From contig NZ_JARWOP010000358.1 in NCBI RefSeq assembly GCF_029868745.1, positions 1 to 64,000 of the forward strand: DNA of 64,000 nt, written 5' to 3'. Below are positions 26,356 to 36,100 of the stretch, one piece after another. The notes under the pieces are model-generated. The model was not told the origin of the DNA. It saw only the letters and a program-made list of their open reading frames with translations, and made no database searches. The position numbers and the translations under genes are program-made. The stretch's first letter is position 1. Each line of letters opens with the position of its first letter. Source of the DNA: Nocardia wallacei (GTDB lineage Bacteria; Actinomycetota; Actinomycetes; Mycobacteriales; Mycobacteriaceae).

Positions 26356-27558
26356 TCAGCGCGTGGCGATGATCGCCGAGCCGTGCCCGAACAGGCCCTG
26401 GTTCACCGCGATTCCGGCGAGCGGGTCGTCCACCTGACGGCCCTCGGCCTGACCCCGCAACTGCCACGTCAGCTCGCAGACCTGGGCGATCGCCTGTGCG
26501 GGGATCGCCTCACCGAAGCAGGCCAGCCCGCCGCTCGGATTCACCGGCACGCGGCCACCCAATGTCGTTGCGCCGCTGCGCAACAGCGCCTCGGCGCCGC
26601 CGGTCTCGCAGAGCCCGATGTCCTCGTACCAGTCCAGTTCGAGCGCGGTGGACAGATCGTAGACCTCCGCGAAGGACAGGTCGGCGGGACCGAGACCGGC
26701 CTCCTCGTAGGCGGCGTGCGCGATGGCGGAGCGGAACGTGCGCGACGGCGCCTCGACGGCCACCGCGGAGTCGGTCGCGAAATCCGGCAGATCGAGCACC
26801 GTCTTCGGGAAGGTCGGTGTGACCGTCGACAGCGCCCGGATACGAACGGGATCGGCGGTGCCGTGCCGGCGCGCGTACTCCATCGACGTCAGCACCAGGG
26901 CCGCACCGCCGTCACTGGTCGCGCAGATGTCCAGCAGCCGCAACGGATCCGAGACCACCGCCGACGCGGCGACCTCCGCGGCCGACACCTCCTTGCGATA
27001 GCGGGCATACGGGTTGTTCAGCCCGTGCCTGGCGTTCTTCACCTTGACCGCGGCGAAATCGTCCAGCGTGGCCCCGTGCAGCGCCATCCGGCGGCGGGCG
27101 TACAGCGCGAAATAGATCGGATTGGTCGCGCCGAGCAGATGGAATCGCAGCCAGTCCGGATCATCGCGGCGTTCCCCGCCGACCGGCTGGAAGAAGCCCT
27201 TCGGCGCGGCGTCCGCGCCGATCACCAGCGCCACATCGGTCAGCCCGGCCAGAATCTGGGCGCGCGCGTTGGCAATGGCCTGGGCGCCGGAGGCGCAGGC
27301 GGCGTAACTGCTCGAGATCCGCGCACCGGACCAGCCCAGCGCCTGAGCGAACGTCGCGCCCGAGACGAAACCCGGATAGCCGTTGCGGATCGTGTCCGCG
27401 CCGGCGATATAGCCGACGTCGCGATGGTCCACCCCCGCGTCGGCCAGCGCCGCACGCGCCGCGACCAGTCCGTATTCGACGAAATTGCGGCCCCATTTGC
27501 CCCACTGGTGCATGCCCGCACCGAGGACGGCGATATCGCGCTCGTTCGTGTCAGGCAT
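26356..27558 (-). CDS. Thiolase-like lipid-transfer protein (Ltp3/Ltp4-like)
   Basis: 400 residues from ATG 27558, overlapping the end of the DUF35 gene by eight bases. It has a thiolase fold with the nucleophile-like Cys in YAACASGAQA (about residue 88), and late motifs NPSGGLACFGEAIPAQ and NQGLFGHGSA. The usual thiolase GHP is replaced by GEA, a feature of the mycobacterial lipid-transfer (SCP-x-like) subfamily. Such proteins pair with DUF35 proteins and act in sterol or acyl-CoA side-chain breakdown as thiolases or retro-aldolases. The exact substrate is unknown. Confidence 0.9.
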   Translation of the reverse strand: MPDTNERDIAVLGAGMHQWGKWGRNFVEYGLVAARAALADAGVDHRDVGYIAGADTIRNGYPGFVSGATFAQALGWSGARISSSYAACASGAQAIANARAQILAGLTDVALVIGADAAPKGFFQPVGGERRDDPDWLRFHLLGATNPIYFALYARRRMALHGATLDDFAAVKVKNARHGLNNPYARYRKEVSAAEVAASAVVSDPLRLLDICATSDGGAALVLTSMEYARRHGTADPVRIRALSTVTPTFPKTVLDLPDFATDSAVAVEAPSRTFRSAIAHAAYEEAGLGPADLSFAEVYDLSTALELDWYEDIGLCETGGAEALLRSGATTLGGRVPVNPSGGLACFGEAIPAQAIAQVCELTWQLRGQAEGRQVDDPLAGIAVNQGLFGHGSAIIATR

Positions 27559-27997
27559 CGACCGGCCTCCACATCCACACCGTGTGCTCCGCGTCCTCGT
27601 CCTCGTACAGCACGCCGACGGTCAGTTCGACCGGCATGCCGACGGCCAGGTCGTCCACGGTGAGACCGCGCACGACCTGCCCGAGGATCACCATCTGCTC
27701 GACCTCGAGTTCCACCGCCGCGACGATGTACGGCTCGAACGGATCGGGCGAGATGTACGGCGGGGGTGGTTTGTAGCGTGCGTCCGCGTAGGACCAGATC
27801 CGGCCGCGCGTGGAAAACAGGTACTCCTCCAGCTCGGAGCCGTCTTTCGGGGCCGTGCACTGCGGGTTGCGGCAGGCCAGCGTGTTCCGCGGGAAGTACG
27901 GCGTGCCGCAGGCGGTACAGCGGCTTCCCTGCAGGCGCACCGTGCCGTCGTCCGCAGTGAACCAGTCGGCCACGGCGGGGCGTTGTTCTTTCTGCAC
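27551..27997 (-). CDS. DUF35 OB-fold/zinc-ribbon partner of the lipid-transfer protein
   Basis: 148 residues from GTG 27997. It has a rubredoxin-like zinc ribbon (CTACGTPYFPRN, then CRNPQC) in the first 50 residues, followed by an OB-fold domain with the aromatic proline-rich stretch YKPPPPYISPDPFEP. DUF35 proteins bind acyl-CoA and form heteromers with thiolase-like partners. The overlapping gene order here fits that arrangement. Confidence 0.9.
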   Translation of the reverse strand: MQKEQRPAVADWFTADDGTVRLQGSRCTACGTPYFPRNTLACRNPQCTAPKDGSELEEYLFSTRGRIWSYADARYKPPPPYISPDPFEPYIVAAVELEVEQMVILGQVVRGLTVDDLAVGMPVELTVGVLYEDEDAEHTVWMWRPVDA

Positions 27998-28054
27998 ACG
28001 CCCGACGTTATAGGAACACGTTCTACTTTGGGTAGGGCCGCCCCGAGATCGGCC

Positions 28055-28387
28055 TCAGCGGCAGACCCACACCGCGTCGGCGAGGTTGTCGGTCTCGGAC
28101 GGCAACGTGCCGCGATCGTTGTCCGCGGTGGCGGCGAGCAACTGCCACTCCTGGCCGGTCCAGTTGTAGATCCCGACGAATCCGCCCGTGCGATTCCAGT
28201 ACGAGGTCAGCCGGTCGCCGACACCGCCGTTGCCGATGTCGTACAGCGCGCAGTCCGACTCCACCTGCACGATCATGGGACCGGTTCCGTTCGGGCCGTC
28301 CCAGCCGCAGAACGTCCCGCCCGGGCACGCGTACCCGGGATACGCCGAGGCGGTGGCGGCGGGCAGAGCACCTCCGCCAGTTCGCAA
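28055..28387 (-). pseudogene. Peptidase inhibitor I36-like protein lacking its signal peptide
   Basis: The mature part (from YPGYACPGGTFCGWDG) matches the secreted I36 inhibitor family: paired cysteines CPGGTFCGWD, then a beta-rich domain ending in WVCR. Before it only ALPAATASA remains, which looks like the tail of a Sec signal peptide including its cleavage site. The hydrophobic core and start are gone. The only upstream start in frame is a TTG (28387), inside the coding sequence of the preceding regulator. The gene therefore appears decapitated by a deletion, with its mature domain intact but probably no longer exported. Confidence 0.7.
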
Positions 28388-30801
28388 CGGGCCTCGACGG
28401 CGAATCCCGCCGCCCCGACGTCGTCACAGACGGCCGCCGCCTCGGCCAACTGCGTCCGCGCCGCCTTCGAATCACCCAGTGCCGCAGAGCATTTCCCCAG
28501 CCACAGCACGGCCGGTCCATGGTAATGGGCGGTTCCGCCGCTGGCCGACACGTGCTCACCGCGGCGCTCGGCGAGCCGATCGGCGAAATAGCGCACATCC
28601 TCGATCGCCCCGACCCGGGTCGCGATCATGGCGCCCGTCGCGAGCACGATGGTGGCGAAATACGGTGGGACGTCCCACTGCGCGGGCGACCCGAGGGCGC
28701 GGTACACGGCCGCCGCTTCGTCCCGGCGCCCCGATTCGGCCAGCGGCATCGCGGTGCCCAGCCCGGAGAACAGCCGGTTACGCACCTCGCCGCGGGTGTG
28801 AGCGGGCGGCAGCACCAGAGTCTCCGGAAAATGCCCGACGTGGTGGCCCACCATGGTCAGCAGCGACCGGTAGGCGCCGAATCCGGCGGGCATCGACAGT
28901 CCCTCGGCGATCTCCCGCGCCAGCCCGGCCAGCCGCAACGACTCGTGGAATTCTCCGACCGCCTGGGCGCGAGCGGCCTCGGCGACCAGCAGGTGCCACT
29001 TCGGGACCGGTCCGCCGGTGCGCTCGACACACCAGCGTAGCCGCGACAGCTCCGCGGCCACCGCGCCGAGCCGGCCGTGCTCGAACAGGCTGTCGATGGC
29101 CCAGAGCCGGCCCCACATCTCGGTGGCCGGGCTGTGCGTCCGCGCTCCGGTCGCGATCATGGTGGCCGCCAGTTCGGCGCGCGTCTCTCGGTGTTCCGGT
29201 GCGGTGCAGGCCAATTGGCGGGCTCGCAGCGCGGCGACCACGATGTGCGGCTCGGCGGCCCGCTCGGCCAGTGCCAGCGCCCGCGCGCTGCTCTGCTCGA
29301 TGCCGTCGAGGCGGCCCAGGTACAGCGCGGCCTCCGTCGAGCGGGCCAGCAGTCGCGCCCGCAGCCCGTCGGACAGGCCCGATGCGGCCAGCGCCTCGGC
29401 ACACTCTTCGTGAATGTCACGGTCCCACACCAGATCTCCGACCGGTTCGAGCACCAGCGCGCTCTCGGCCAGCAGCCCGGCGTTTCCCGACCGCCGCGCG
29501 AGAGCGGCAGCGGCGAGACAGTCGGCCCGCGCCGCCGTGCGGTCGCCCGCGCGCAGCAGCGCGTCCGCGCGGGCCAGCCGGAGCCGGCCGCACTCGGCCG
29601 GGCCCAGGTCGGCGGCATTGTCCAGGGCCAGGCCGTAGAGCCGTACGGCCTCCTCGAACGCCGACTCGCGCAGCGCGGTCTCCGCGGCCCGTCGCGCCCA
29701 CCGCACCGCCGGCTCGCGCTGCCCGACCACCGCCGCCTGCGCGTAATGGCGGGCCAGGGCGGCGGCATGCGCCGCCGGCGCCTCGGGATACAGTTCCTCG
29801 ATCGCGTGGGCGGCCTTGGTGTGCAACAGGACTCGCTGCCGCAGCGGCATTCCGTCTTGGAGCGCCGCCCGCACCAGGGAGTGCCCGAACCGCACGGCGC
29901 CCGCCGCGGCGGCGAGTTCGAGCAGCCCCGCGCCCACGGCCTCGTCGACGGCGGCCAGGCAGTCCGAGGCGGGGCGATCCACCAGCCGGGCGGCCACCGC
30001 GATCGCGAATTCGCCGCCCAGTATCGACGCCGCGCGCAGCAGTTCGCGCGCGCGGGGCGACAGCATCGCCATCCGGCCGTCGACCACCGCGCGCAGCGTG
30101 GCGGGCACCACCAGCTCCGCGGTGACCGCGGTGCCCAGCGAGCGCCCCAATTCCCGCAGATAGAACGGATTTCCGGAGGTCATCGCGTGTGCCTGAGCGG
30201 CGAGCGAGTCGGGGATCGGGCGGTCGGCCGCGCCGCGCAGGCACGCCGCCGAGTCCCGGGGCGACAGCCCGGTCAGGGTGAGCAGGCGGGCATTCGGCTC
30301 GCTCAGCAGTTTCGGTTCGATCGACCGCCAGCCGGGCGCGGCATCAATCGGCGTGTCACGGGCGGTGGCGCACACCATGATCGGGCGATCGCGCAGGTGT
30401 CGCACCACGTGCAGCAGCGCCAGCAGCGAGGGTTCGTCGGCCCAGTGGATGTCGTCGACGACGAGCAGCACGCCGGCCCCGGACGGGTCGAGCCGATCGG
30501 CGAAACGGTCGAACAGCGCCACCCGGCCCGAGATCTGGTCGCCGGTGTCGAGGTCGTCGATGTCGACGAGTTGCCGCCACAGCCAGAACGGCGGCACATC
30601 CGGCAGCTCGGAGGCCCGCGCCCACAGCGAGCGCACACCCCGCACGCGCGCCCGCTCGGCGAGTTCCGCTGCCAGCCTGGTCTTTCCGATGCCCGCTTCG
30701 CCCGCGCACACGACCAGCTGCGCCGACCCGCCGAGCGCCGGTTCCAACCGGCCCAGCAGGTCGGCGAGTTCGCGTTCGCGCCCGATCAACGCCGCCGGCA
30801 C
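28273..30801 (-). pseudogene. LuxR-family ATPase regulator truncated before its DNA-binding domain
   Basis: 842 residues from GTG 30801 (GGAGGTGACC upstream). Walker A GEAGIGKTR (about residues 34-42), Walker B LLVVDDIHWADE (about 106-117) and the long TPR-like region are intact. However, the protein ends with ELAEVLCPPPPPRRIPGTRAR and contains no LuxR helix-turn-helix, which the family carries in its last 60-70 residues. The final 36 residues are an out-of-frame reading of the protease-inhibitor gene. The simplest reading is a deletion that removed the regulator C-terminus and the inhibitor N-terminus. It may be non-functional, or act as an ATPase without DNA binding. Confidence 0.78.
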
Positions 30802-30831
30802 CGGTCACCTCCGTCTCGCCGACGCTAGACG

Positions 30832-31119
30832 CTACCCGCGTCGGTGCTCGATGACGACCTCCGCGTCGAAAGCGGTGACGGTCTCCCCCGGGCCGGGCCG
30901 GATGCCGGTCCGGGCGAATGCCGGGAACAGCCGCTCGGCCGCGAAACGATCTGCGGCCGCGGCGGATTCCCACAGGTCGACCACGTGCAGCGCGCCGTCG
31001 CTCTCGCCGACGATGCTGAGCAGGTTCCCGGCGATCGGCTCGGGACCGAGCGCCTGGTGCACGGTCCGGTACTCCCGCAGTCCGACGCCGGGACTGCGGG
31101 TGATGTGGATGTAGGGCAT
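30832..31119 (-). CDS. Antibiotic-biosynthesis-monooxygenase-like (dimeric alpha/beta barrel) protein
   Basis: 95 residues from ATG 31119, with AGGAA about eight bases upstream. Short alpha/beta protein opening with MPYIHITRSPGVG and containing LHVVDLWESAAAADRF, the pattern of ABM/stress-responsive dimeric barrels. No cofactor motif. Such proteins are small oxygenases or isomerase-like subunits. It stands between the truncated regulator and the TetR gene, all on the minus strand. Confidence 0.75.
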   Translation of the reverse strand: MPYIHITRSPGVGLREYRTVHQALGPEPIAGNLLSIVGESDGALHVVDLWESAAAADRFAAERLFPAFARTGIRPGPGETVTAFDAEVVIEHRRG

Positions 31120-31214
31120 GAGCGGTTCCTGTCTCCTCGTGCCGGCGGGTGATCGGCTCAGCGTAGGAGCGGGCGGGCGCGGGCCGCGTCCGCCGGATTA
31201 CTCATGCCCGGTAC

Positions 31215-31826
31215 TCATCCGCGGCGCGGCTCCTTCCAGCATCGGGTGCGGGTGCCCTCGAAGGCCTGCTCGGTGAGCCGGTGCAGCGTGGGACCGCGCG
31301 GGTCGTCGTGCTCGAGCCAGCGCAGGAAGGCGAACTCGGCGGCGGCCATCATCGTGTGGACGAGCAGGCCGGGCCGGAAGTCGTCGGCCGACCGCGCACC
31401 CATCCGGTCGGCGAGGAGGTCGACCAGCCGCGCCCGGTCGTCGGGTCCGATCAGGGCGACGCGGTCGAGCAGGTGCGGTGCGGCCCGAATCGCGGTGCGC
31501 CAGTTGCCGAGTGCCTCCTCGTCGGCGCGGAAGGCTCGGCTCCACCGCAGGCTCGCCCGGCAGAGCGCGTCTTCGGCCGATTCGTCGGCGGGCCGCGCCC
31601 GCAGGTTGTCGACAATCGCCGCGCCCGCCCTGCGTAGCGTCCCGAGCAGCAGATCCTCCTTGGTGGCGACGTAGCGGAAGTAGGTGCTGTGCCCGATGCC
31701 CGCGGCCGCCGCGATCTCCTCGGTCGTGACGGCGTCGAAACCGCGCTCAGCGAACAACCGCAGCGCGGCTCGCTGGATCTCCTGCCGGACCAGCGCCTTC
31801 TGCCGGTCGCGCAGCGACTCAGCCAC
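31215..31826 (-). CDS. TetR-family transcriptional regulator
   Basis: 203 residues from GTG 31826, overlapping the reductase stop by eight bases, so the two are co-transcribed. The N-terminal helix-turn-helix is typical: AALRLFAERGFDAVTTEEIA, GIGHSTYFRYVATKEDLL. The C-terminal ligand domain is variable and helical. It probably controls its own operon through the palindrome at 32908-32926. Confidence 0.92.
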   Translation of the reverse strand: MAESLRDRQKALVRQEIQRAALRLFAERGFDAVTTEEIAAAAGIGHSTYFRYVATKEDLLLGTLRRAGAAIVDNLRARPADESAEDALCRASLRWSRAFRADEEALGNWRTAIRAAPHLLDRVALIGPDDRARLVDLLADRMGARSADDFRPGLLVHTMMAAAEFAFLRWLEHDDPRGPTLHRLTEQAFEGTRTRCWKEPRRG

Positions 31827-32877
31827 CCGCGGGCCCCAGGTCCGGATGTGCGCGCCCGGCGACGACGGGCAGGTCCACGGCGGATTTGATGCCGGGCGCG
31901 GCCGCGCAGACGTACGGCACGGAATTGACGCAGTGGTTCGCGGTCGCCACGATGCCGGGATTGCGTTTCAGCCCTTCCGCGATGCTCGCCGGTTGCCAGC
32001 CCCGGATGACCACGAAGGTGTCGGGATCGCCCTTGATCTCGATCTCGTAGCGCTCCCCCTCGGGCCCGAATTCCCAGGCCGGTGCCAGATGCTCCTCTCC
32101 CATCAGCCAATTGACCGCGATCCGGACCACCGGCCGATCGCCCACGACGGCATCCCACTGGAAGCGCTGCCCGGCGACCTGTCCCGGCTCGATGATCCCC
32201 ATCGGCGACTCGATGGGCGCCGTCGCGACCGCGATCTCGTGCGTCGTGCGCAGCGTGGCCTCGGCGAAACCCAGTGTGTCCACACACATTCGCGCCGACT
32301 GGGCGAACCCGCCGGTCAGCAGGCCGAGCATCGGAGACTCGCGCGCCTGCTCGGGGGTGCCGCCGAAGCCCATCACCCAGCGCAGCACGTCGGGCGCGTC
32401 GTAGGTCCGCATATCGGAGAATTCCTCGGTGCGCACGAAGGTGACCGCCGACGTCATCGCCGAGAGCACCAGCGGATGCACATCGGTTGTCCCGCCGGGG
32501 TTTATGCCGATGCCGTGCAGGGTCACGCCGCCGTCGAGGCAGGCGCGCGCCAGGGCGGCATCGCGTTCGCCCGGATAGAACCAGCCGACCGGCGTGACCA
32601 CATTCTTGCCCGACCGCAGAATGCGTTCCACCTCACCGGAATTCGGGATCAGCGGCGCGTACACCACCGCGTCCGCGGACAGCGCCAGGATCTCCTCGAC
32701 GTCGTCGGTCGCGATCACACCCAGCTTCTCGGACCCGAGGAGGTCGCCGACATCCTTGCCGCGCTTGGCTTCCGAATGCACGTAGCACCCCACCAACTCC
32801 AGCTCGGGATGCGAGCGCACGGCCTGAATCGCCGCCTTGCCGACCCCACCGGTGGCCCACTGGACAACCCGCAACAT
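31819..32877 (-). CDS. NAD(P)H-dependent reductase, dihydrodipicolinate-reductase-like
   Basis: 352 residues from ATG 32877. Rossmann N-terminus MLRVVQWATGGVGKAAI with a GxGxxG-like loop, then VVYAPLIPN and NVVTPVGW. The second domain contains GINPGGTTDVHPL, typical of the diaminopentanoate-dehydrogenase and DHDPR-like group common in mycobacteria. It is the first gene of an operon with the TetR regulator. Substrate unknown, probably an amine, imine or ketone. Confidence 0.85.
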   Translation of the reverse strand: MLRVVQWATGGVGKAAIQAVRSHPELELVGCYVHSEAKRGKDVGDLLGSEKLGVIATDDVEEILALSADAVVYAPLIPNSGEVERILRSGKNVVTPVGWFYPGERDAALARACLDGGVTLHGIGINPGGTTDVHPLVLSAMTSAVTFVRTEEFSDMRTYDAPDVLRWVMGFGGTPEQARESPMLGLLTGGFAQSARMCVDTLGFAEATLRTTHEIAVATAPIESPMGIIEPGQVAGQRFQWDAVVGDRPVVRIAVNWLMGEEHLAPAWEFGPEGERYEIEIKGDPDTFVVIRGWQPASIAEGLKRNPGIVATANHCVNSVPYVCAAAPGIKSAVDLPVVAGRAHPDLGPAGG

Positions 32878-32907
32878 GGGCCCTCCTCGAAGATAGGAAC
32901 TCTATAA

Positions 32908-32926
32908 ATGAGAGGCACTCTCTCAT
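32908..32926. promoter_or_regulatory. Palindromic operator candidate for the TetR regulator
   Basis: ATGAGAG and CTCTCAT form a perfect seven-base inverted repeat with a five-base spacer. It sits about 30 bases upstream of the reductase start and next to a TATAAAT stretch that could be a -10 element. Size and position suit a TetR dimer. Control of the divergent giant gene is also possible. Confidence 0.6.
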
Positions 32927-33111
32927 GGGACGAGTCTCGCAAAACCGCCGGGGTTCGGCAACGGCCGATCAGGGTCGTTCCGGTACGAGTGGTGCAGCCC
33001 GCAGTGCGTGGTCCGCAACCCGAGTTGCGCGTAGTGCACTACGCGGGCGTGCAGATATAGCAGGCGGCTACCGTTCGAAATCCCCCATCGCCCACGCGAA
33101 CGGATCCGACC

Positions 33112-36100
33112 ATGGACGCCCTGGACTCCTTCACCCATCTCGGCCTGTACCTGATCGACAAGGACACCGGCGGACCGATCGTCCGGCATCCCGTCTTCGC
33201 CGAGGTCGTGGTCCACTACGACCCCGGCTGCGAGCAGGACGGGGAACGCGACGGCGACGACGACGCGGCCGACTGCGAACGGTCGGTGAAGTGGGCAGCG
33301 CCGCTGGGCGTGCTCTGGACCGATCACGTCGGCTACGTCTCCTACGATCTGACCCGCATGCCCGCGCCGGTGAGCCACCGGCTCGACGCCGAGGTCGCGG
33401 TGCGGCGGTTCGGGCAGGCGGTCCGCCGCGCGGCCGAGGACGGCGAGGACGGTGACGGCGGCTCGCCGGAGCGCATCACCATCCGGGCACTGCCCTACGG
33501 CGCGACCTCCTGGATCGATGTGCTGGTGCAGGCCCGCTTCACCGACGGCGCGGTGGTCGGACGCCTCGTCGTGCCGCGACCGGACGTGCACCCGCCGCAC
33601 TACGAGGCCGGCATGGCCTCGATGCAGAATCCCAGTCTCACCGACTGGCAGCTGTCACCGTCGTCCTTCGCCACCAACCCCACGCAGCTGGTCGGCGAGG
33701 ACGGGTGTGAAAACCTCTATCCCGCAACGCTTTCCCTGCACGAGTTCGTCACCCGGCAGGTGGTCCGGCTCAGCGACAGCCCGCCCGGACCGCCCATCCC
33801 GGCGCCGTACCGGCCCGCCTACATCGATGAGTACAAGGTCACCTGGAGCGCGCTGGGGCACTCGCTCGGCGAGATCCTCTACAGCCTGCCGCTGGCGCCG
33901 GGCGAGTCGGTGAAGCTGGCGGTGCTCGACTGGTCCTGGGACAGCCTCGTACGGCGCGACGAGAACACCAAGCTCACCGAGGAGATCTTGCATCGGACCC
34001 ACCGTGATCGCACCATCACCGAAACCGTGCAGGCCGGACTCCGCGAACTGCAGCACGGCTCCACCTTCATGGGCGGCGTCGCGTCTTCGGCGGGCGGCAG
34101 CGGCAGCGGCAATGTCGGCGTGGTCGGCCTCGGGGCGGCGGTCGGCAACGCCTGGAGCATGGGCGGGTCCACCGCGACCAGCGACGGCAGCCGCGATCTC
34201 ACCGCAGAGAACGTACAGGTGCTCAGCGACAGCTTCACCCAGGCCAGTTCCGCTGCGCGCGAACTCAATTCGACCGTCGTCATCCAGGCACGCCAAGAGG
34301 AGAAGGAAGCCATCCAGACCCGCACCTTCTCCAACTACAACCACGCCCACACGCTGACCATCCTGTACTACGAGGTGCTGCGGCACTATCGGGTCACGGT
34401 GCGGTTCCTCCGCCGCCGTCCCGCGGTGCTGGTGCAGTACCCGCCGCCGCTCAACACGTTCGACCTGGCCGAGCTGCTGCGCCACCGGGCGGTACTGGAG
34501 CCGGTCCTGCTCGATCCGGCCCTCGCGCCCGGCTTCGCGGCCCTGGCCGAACAGGATCGAGTGGCCAAGAATCAAGCGCTGCACAACATTCCGGCCGGCG
34601 CGCTGGACAAGCCGATCCCGCAGTTCTGGGAGGGCGATCTCCGCTTCGCGCTGTTCGAGTTCGGCATCAAGACCGCCGAGGGCCTGCGCGACAAGACCGA
34701 CGAGCTGGTCATGATCAATCTGATTGTGGTGGACGGCAATTCGACCATCTCCCGGCCGCTGCTGGTCGAGTGGGAGAAGGGCGGAGAGACCGAGAACGCC
34801 GATGTCGGTGAGCGTTTCAACGATACGGCGATGGGCTGGTTCATCGCCAAGCCCAAGGCGCCGGTCGGGCCGGTACCCTGGCATGACCTGGTGGGTTTCG
34901 AATTCGTCCTGCACGATGACGACGAGTGGCGCATGGACCGCCTGGCCATCCGCGGCTTCCACGCCGGCGGCGCGGTGGCCCTGCTCGACGACACCGACGT
35001 CGACTATTATTTCCCGCTCAACGGCGCGTCCAACACCGTCACCTTCATCCGCAAGCCCGGCCCGCGCCCGGCCGACCTCCCGCCGACCTGGTCGCCTGCG
35101 AAATCCCTTGCCCCCGAGGAGTATCAGTCCGCACAGCGCCTGATCGACCACGTCAACAGCAACAAGGCCTACTACAACCGGGCGATCATGCTCGCCACCC
35201 GGACCGCCGACATCAGCGTCGCCTTCGAGACGCTGCCCTGGGCCGACGGCAAGGTGCTGGCCGATGTCGCGACGCCGAACCCGCTCGAGGTGTTCGGCAA
35301 CCACGTCGCCTATCCGCTCACGGGCGCCGGTGTGGCAGTGAGCGATCCGCCGCCGGAGGCGCAGACCGAGCGGCTGATCACCATGCCCACCCGCGGTGTA
35401 TTCGCCGAGGGCAAGCTGGGCCATTGCAATGTCGCCGAAGAGATCGACAACACCCGGTTCTGGAAGTGGGAGGAGCATCCCATCCCGATCCAGGCGCCGG
35501 AGATCGCGCCCACCACGCCCACCACCCCGAACCCGACACCGACCAACCCGACGCCGACGGCGTTCCCGCAATCGCTGGTCAACGTCGTATCCCCCAGTTC
35601 CGCACCCGATCCCGCGGGCCTGGCCGCGGCGCTGCAACTGCTCGGCACGCCGAACATCTTCCGCGATATGTCCGGCCGCGCCGAGGTCGCCGATCTGCTG
35701 AAGAAGCTGTCGGACAACACCATCTCGATCGCCGAGGCCGCCAACCGGGCCCGCGAGATCCAGGCGAAGTACGGCGGGTCGGCGAGCGCGGGCGGCGGGA
35801 CGGGCACCGCCACACCGTCCACCGGACTGGGTGCGGGCCGCACCTCGCCCAGCGATCGTTCCTCCACCACCAACCAGGATCTGCAGGATCTGCAGCACGT
35901 GCTCGGTAACGCGCAGGCCAAGAACCTGATCTCGCCGGAGGACGCGAAGTCCGCCTACACCAAGGTCTTGCAGGGCGCCTACGATCCCGAGTTCGTCCAG
36001 GTCGGCACGCAGCGGCCGGGCGGAACGACGGTCGCGGTCACCCCGGCCACCGATACCCAGCTCGCCCAGGCCGCCGCCGTGGAGTTCTTCAACGCCACCG

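Noticed and set aside
28273-28381. Proline-rich C-terminal tail of the LuxR-type ATPase as a real domain
   Set aside because: It is an out-of-frame reading of the protease-inhibitor coding sequence, whose own frame gives a well-formed family sequence.
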